A model generated the notes under the pieces. It made no database searches. It saw only the letters and a list, made by a program, of their open reading frames with translations, and was not told where the DNA came from. DNA of 64,000 nucleotides from Anaerocolumna sp. MB42-C2 (GTDB taxonomy: Bacteria; Bacillota; Clostridia; Lachnospirales; Lachnospiraceae): assembly GCF_030913705.1 (NCBI RefSeq), contig NZ_CP133190.1, positions 4,303,501-4,367,500 on the forward strand, given 5' to 3'. Below, in pieces: positions 63,562-64,000 of the stretch. Position numbers and translations under genes: made by a program. Numbering within the stretch: position 1 is the stretch's first letter; each line of letters starts with the position of its first letter.

Positions 63562-64000
63562 ATGAAAATTAAATTAAAAAAACAGATTTGCTGTTTGCTG
63601 GTTTTTGTATTTGCAGTTACCATGTTTTCGGGCTGCGGCGGCAAGAACAGCAAAGTTACTGGTAGTTCAGATATAAATTCTGCGGCAGAGGTAACGAATG
63701 AAGCGGAACCTGCGGCAACTGCCGAGACCAATACTCTTGCAGCCAATATTGCAGGAAATACGGCACCCACTGATGAAGAAAAAGCTATGGTAAATGATAC
63801 TTTGGAAGATAGCTATCTGGGAGATGTGTTTGATACTAAGATCCCCAATAATTATTCCGCTTACCCCATGGATGCGACTCTGGATGTATGGATGCCGTCT
63901 AATTCTATCCTGGCGTCGGTGTGTGATGATATAAATAAACAAAGAGTCTTTGAACAGGTTGAAAAGTTGACCGGAATTAAGCTTAATTTTATAATACCGC
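63562..64000 (+). CDS. Extracellular solute-binding lipoprotein (sugar ABC transporter), 3' end outside window
   Basis: First 146 codons. Signal peptide with lipobox MFSGC (Cys24), then an Ala/Thr/Glu-rich linker (about 30-70) and the start of a binding domain: PMDATLDVWMPSNSILASVCDDINKQRVFEQVEKLTGIKLNFIIP. The linker plus this sequence suit a large family 1-type sugar-binding lipoprotein of Lachnospiraceae. AGGAGG (63546-63551) precedes ATG 63562, 19 bp after the regulator. It presumably imports xylo- or arabino-oligosaccharides; the permeases should be beyond the window. Confidence 0.8.
   Translation, partial: MKIKLKKQICCLLVFVFAVTMFSGCGGKNSKVTGSSDINSAAEVTNEAEPAATAETNTLAANIAGNTAPTDEEKAMVNDTLEDSYLGDVFDTKIPNNYSAYPMDATLDVWMPSNSILASVCDDINKQRVFEQVEKLTGIKLNFIIP

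Noticed and set aside
1..64000. CRISPR arrays, tRNA or rRNA genes
   Set aside because: I saw no regularly spaced direct repeats, cloverleaf-type sequences or rRNA segments in the window. The GATACA units at 49785 are a short coding repeat.

Overview
The window looks like chromosomal DNA of a low-GC, endospore-forming, motile, saccharolytic clostridium, most likely Lachnospiraceae (Lachnoclostridium/Anaerocolumna-like). The reasons are AT-rich DNA with AGGAGG ribosome sites, an alpha/beta-type spore protein, AddAB rather than RecBCD, Hsp33, a ZTP riboswitch, a 6S-like RNA and many plant-polysaccharide genes. The genus is inference.

Layout. 1-6300: phosphate uptake and sensing (pstC-pstA-pstB-phoU-phoP/B-phoR); PstA carries an unusual extracytoplasmic PDZ-like insert. 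6300-17500: a Lit/DUF1461 membrane protein, purH behind a ZTP riboswitch, a cold-shock protein, an NfeD-like protein, a secreted Ig-like protein, a second two-component system, a 6S-like RNA, nadE, a DegV protein and a membrane-anchored FMN_bind-like protein. 17500-29000: addBA, a large chemoreceptor with a Lys/Glu-rich cytoplasmic N-terminus, a spore protein and a lipid kinase. 29200-33600: xylR, xylA, xylB. 34000-48600: a catabolite-regulated uronate or glycoside cluster: hydroxyacid dehydrogenase, DapA-family aldolase, Dpp-type ABC transporter, mannonate dehydratase, a PrpR-like regulator with a degenerate AAA+ domain, a GH106-like glycosidase and an FAD oxidoreductase. 48700-58900: eukaryotic-type HisA, a methyltransferase, Hsp33, a FIST protein paired with a soluble chemoreceptor, purC, purF, purB and a HipA-like pseudogene. 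59000-64000: two GH43 glycosidases divergent from an ArsR-type regulator and a solute-binding lipoprotein.

The genes join into a few systems: phosphate homeostasis, dispersed purine synthesis (purH, purC, purF, purB), xylan/xylose use (GH43 pair plus xylRAB), uronate/rhamnoside use, and chemotactic sensing.

The most interesting unexplained signals lie between genes. A conserved pseudoknot-plus-hairpin leader occurs before two unrelated genes (degV and xylB), ending at a conserved start region without a normal ribosome site. Two copies of a ~150-bp palindromic element are each bounded by an 11-13-bp direct repeat, and one has replaced the stop codon of its host gene. Three identically spaced ATTACA-N7-TGTAAY palindromes lie in the GH43/ArsR divergent region. 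No database search or folding program was run; all calls rest on reading the sequence and recalled family features.
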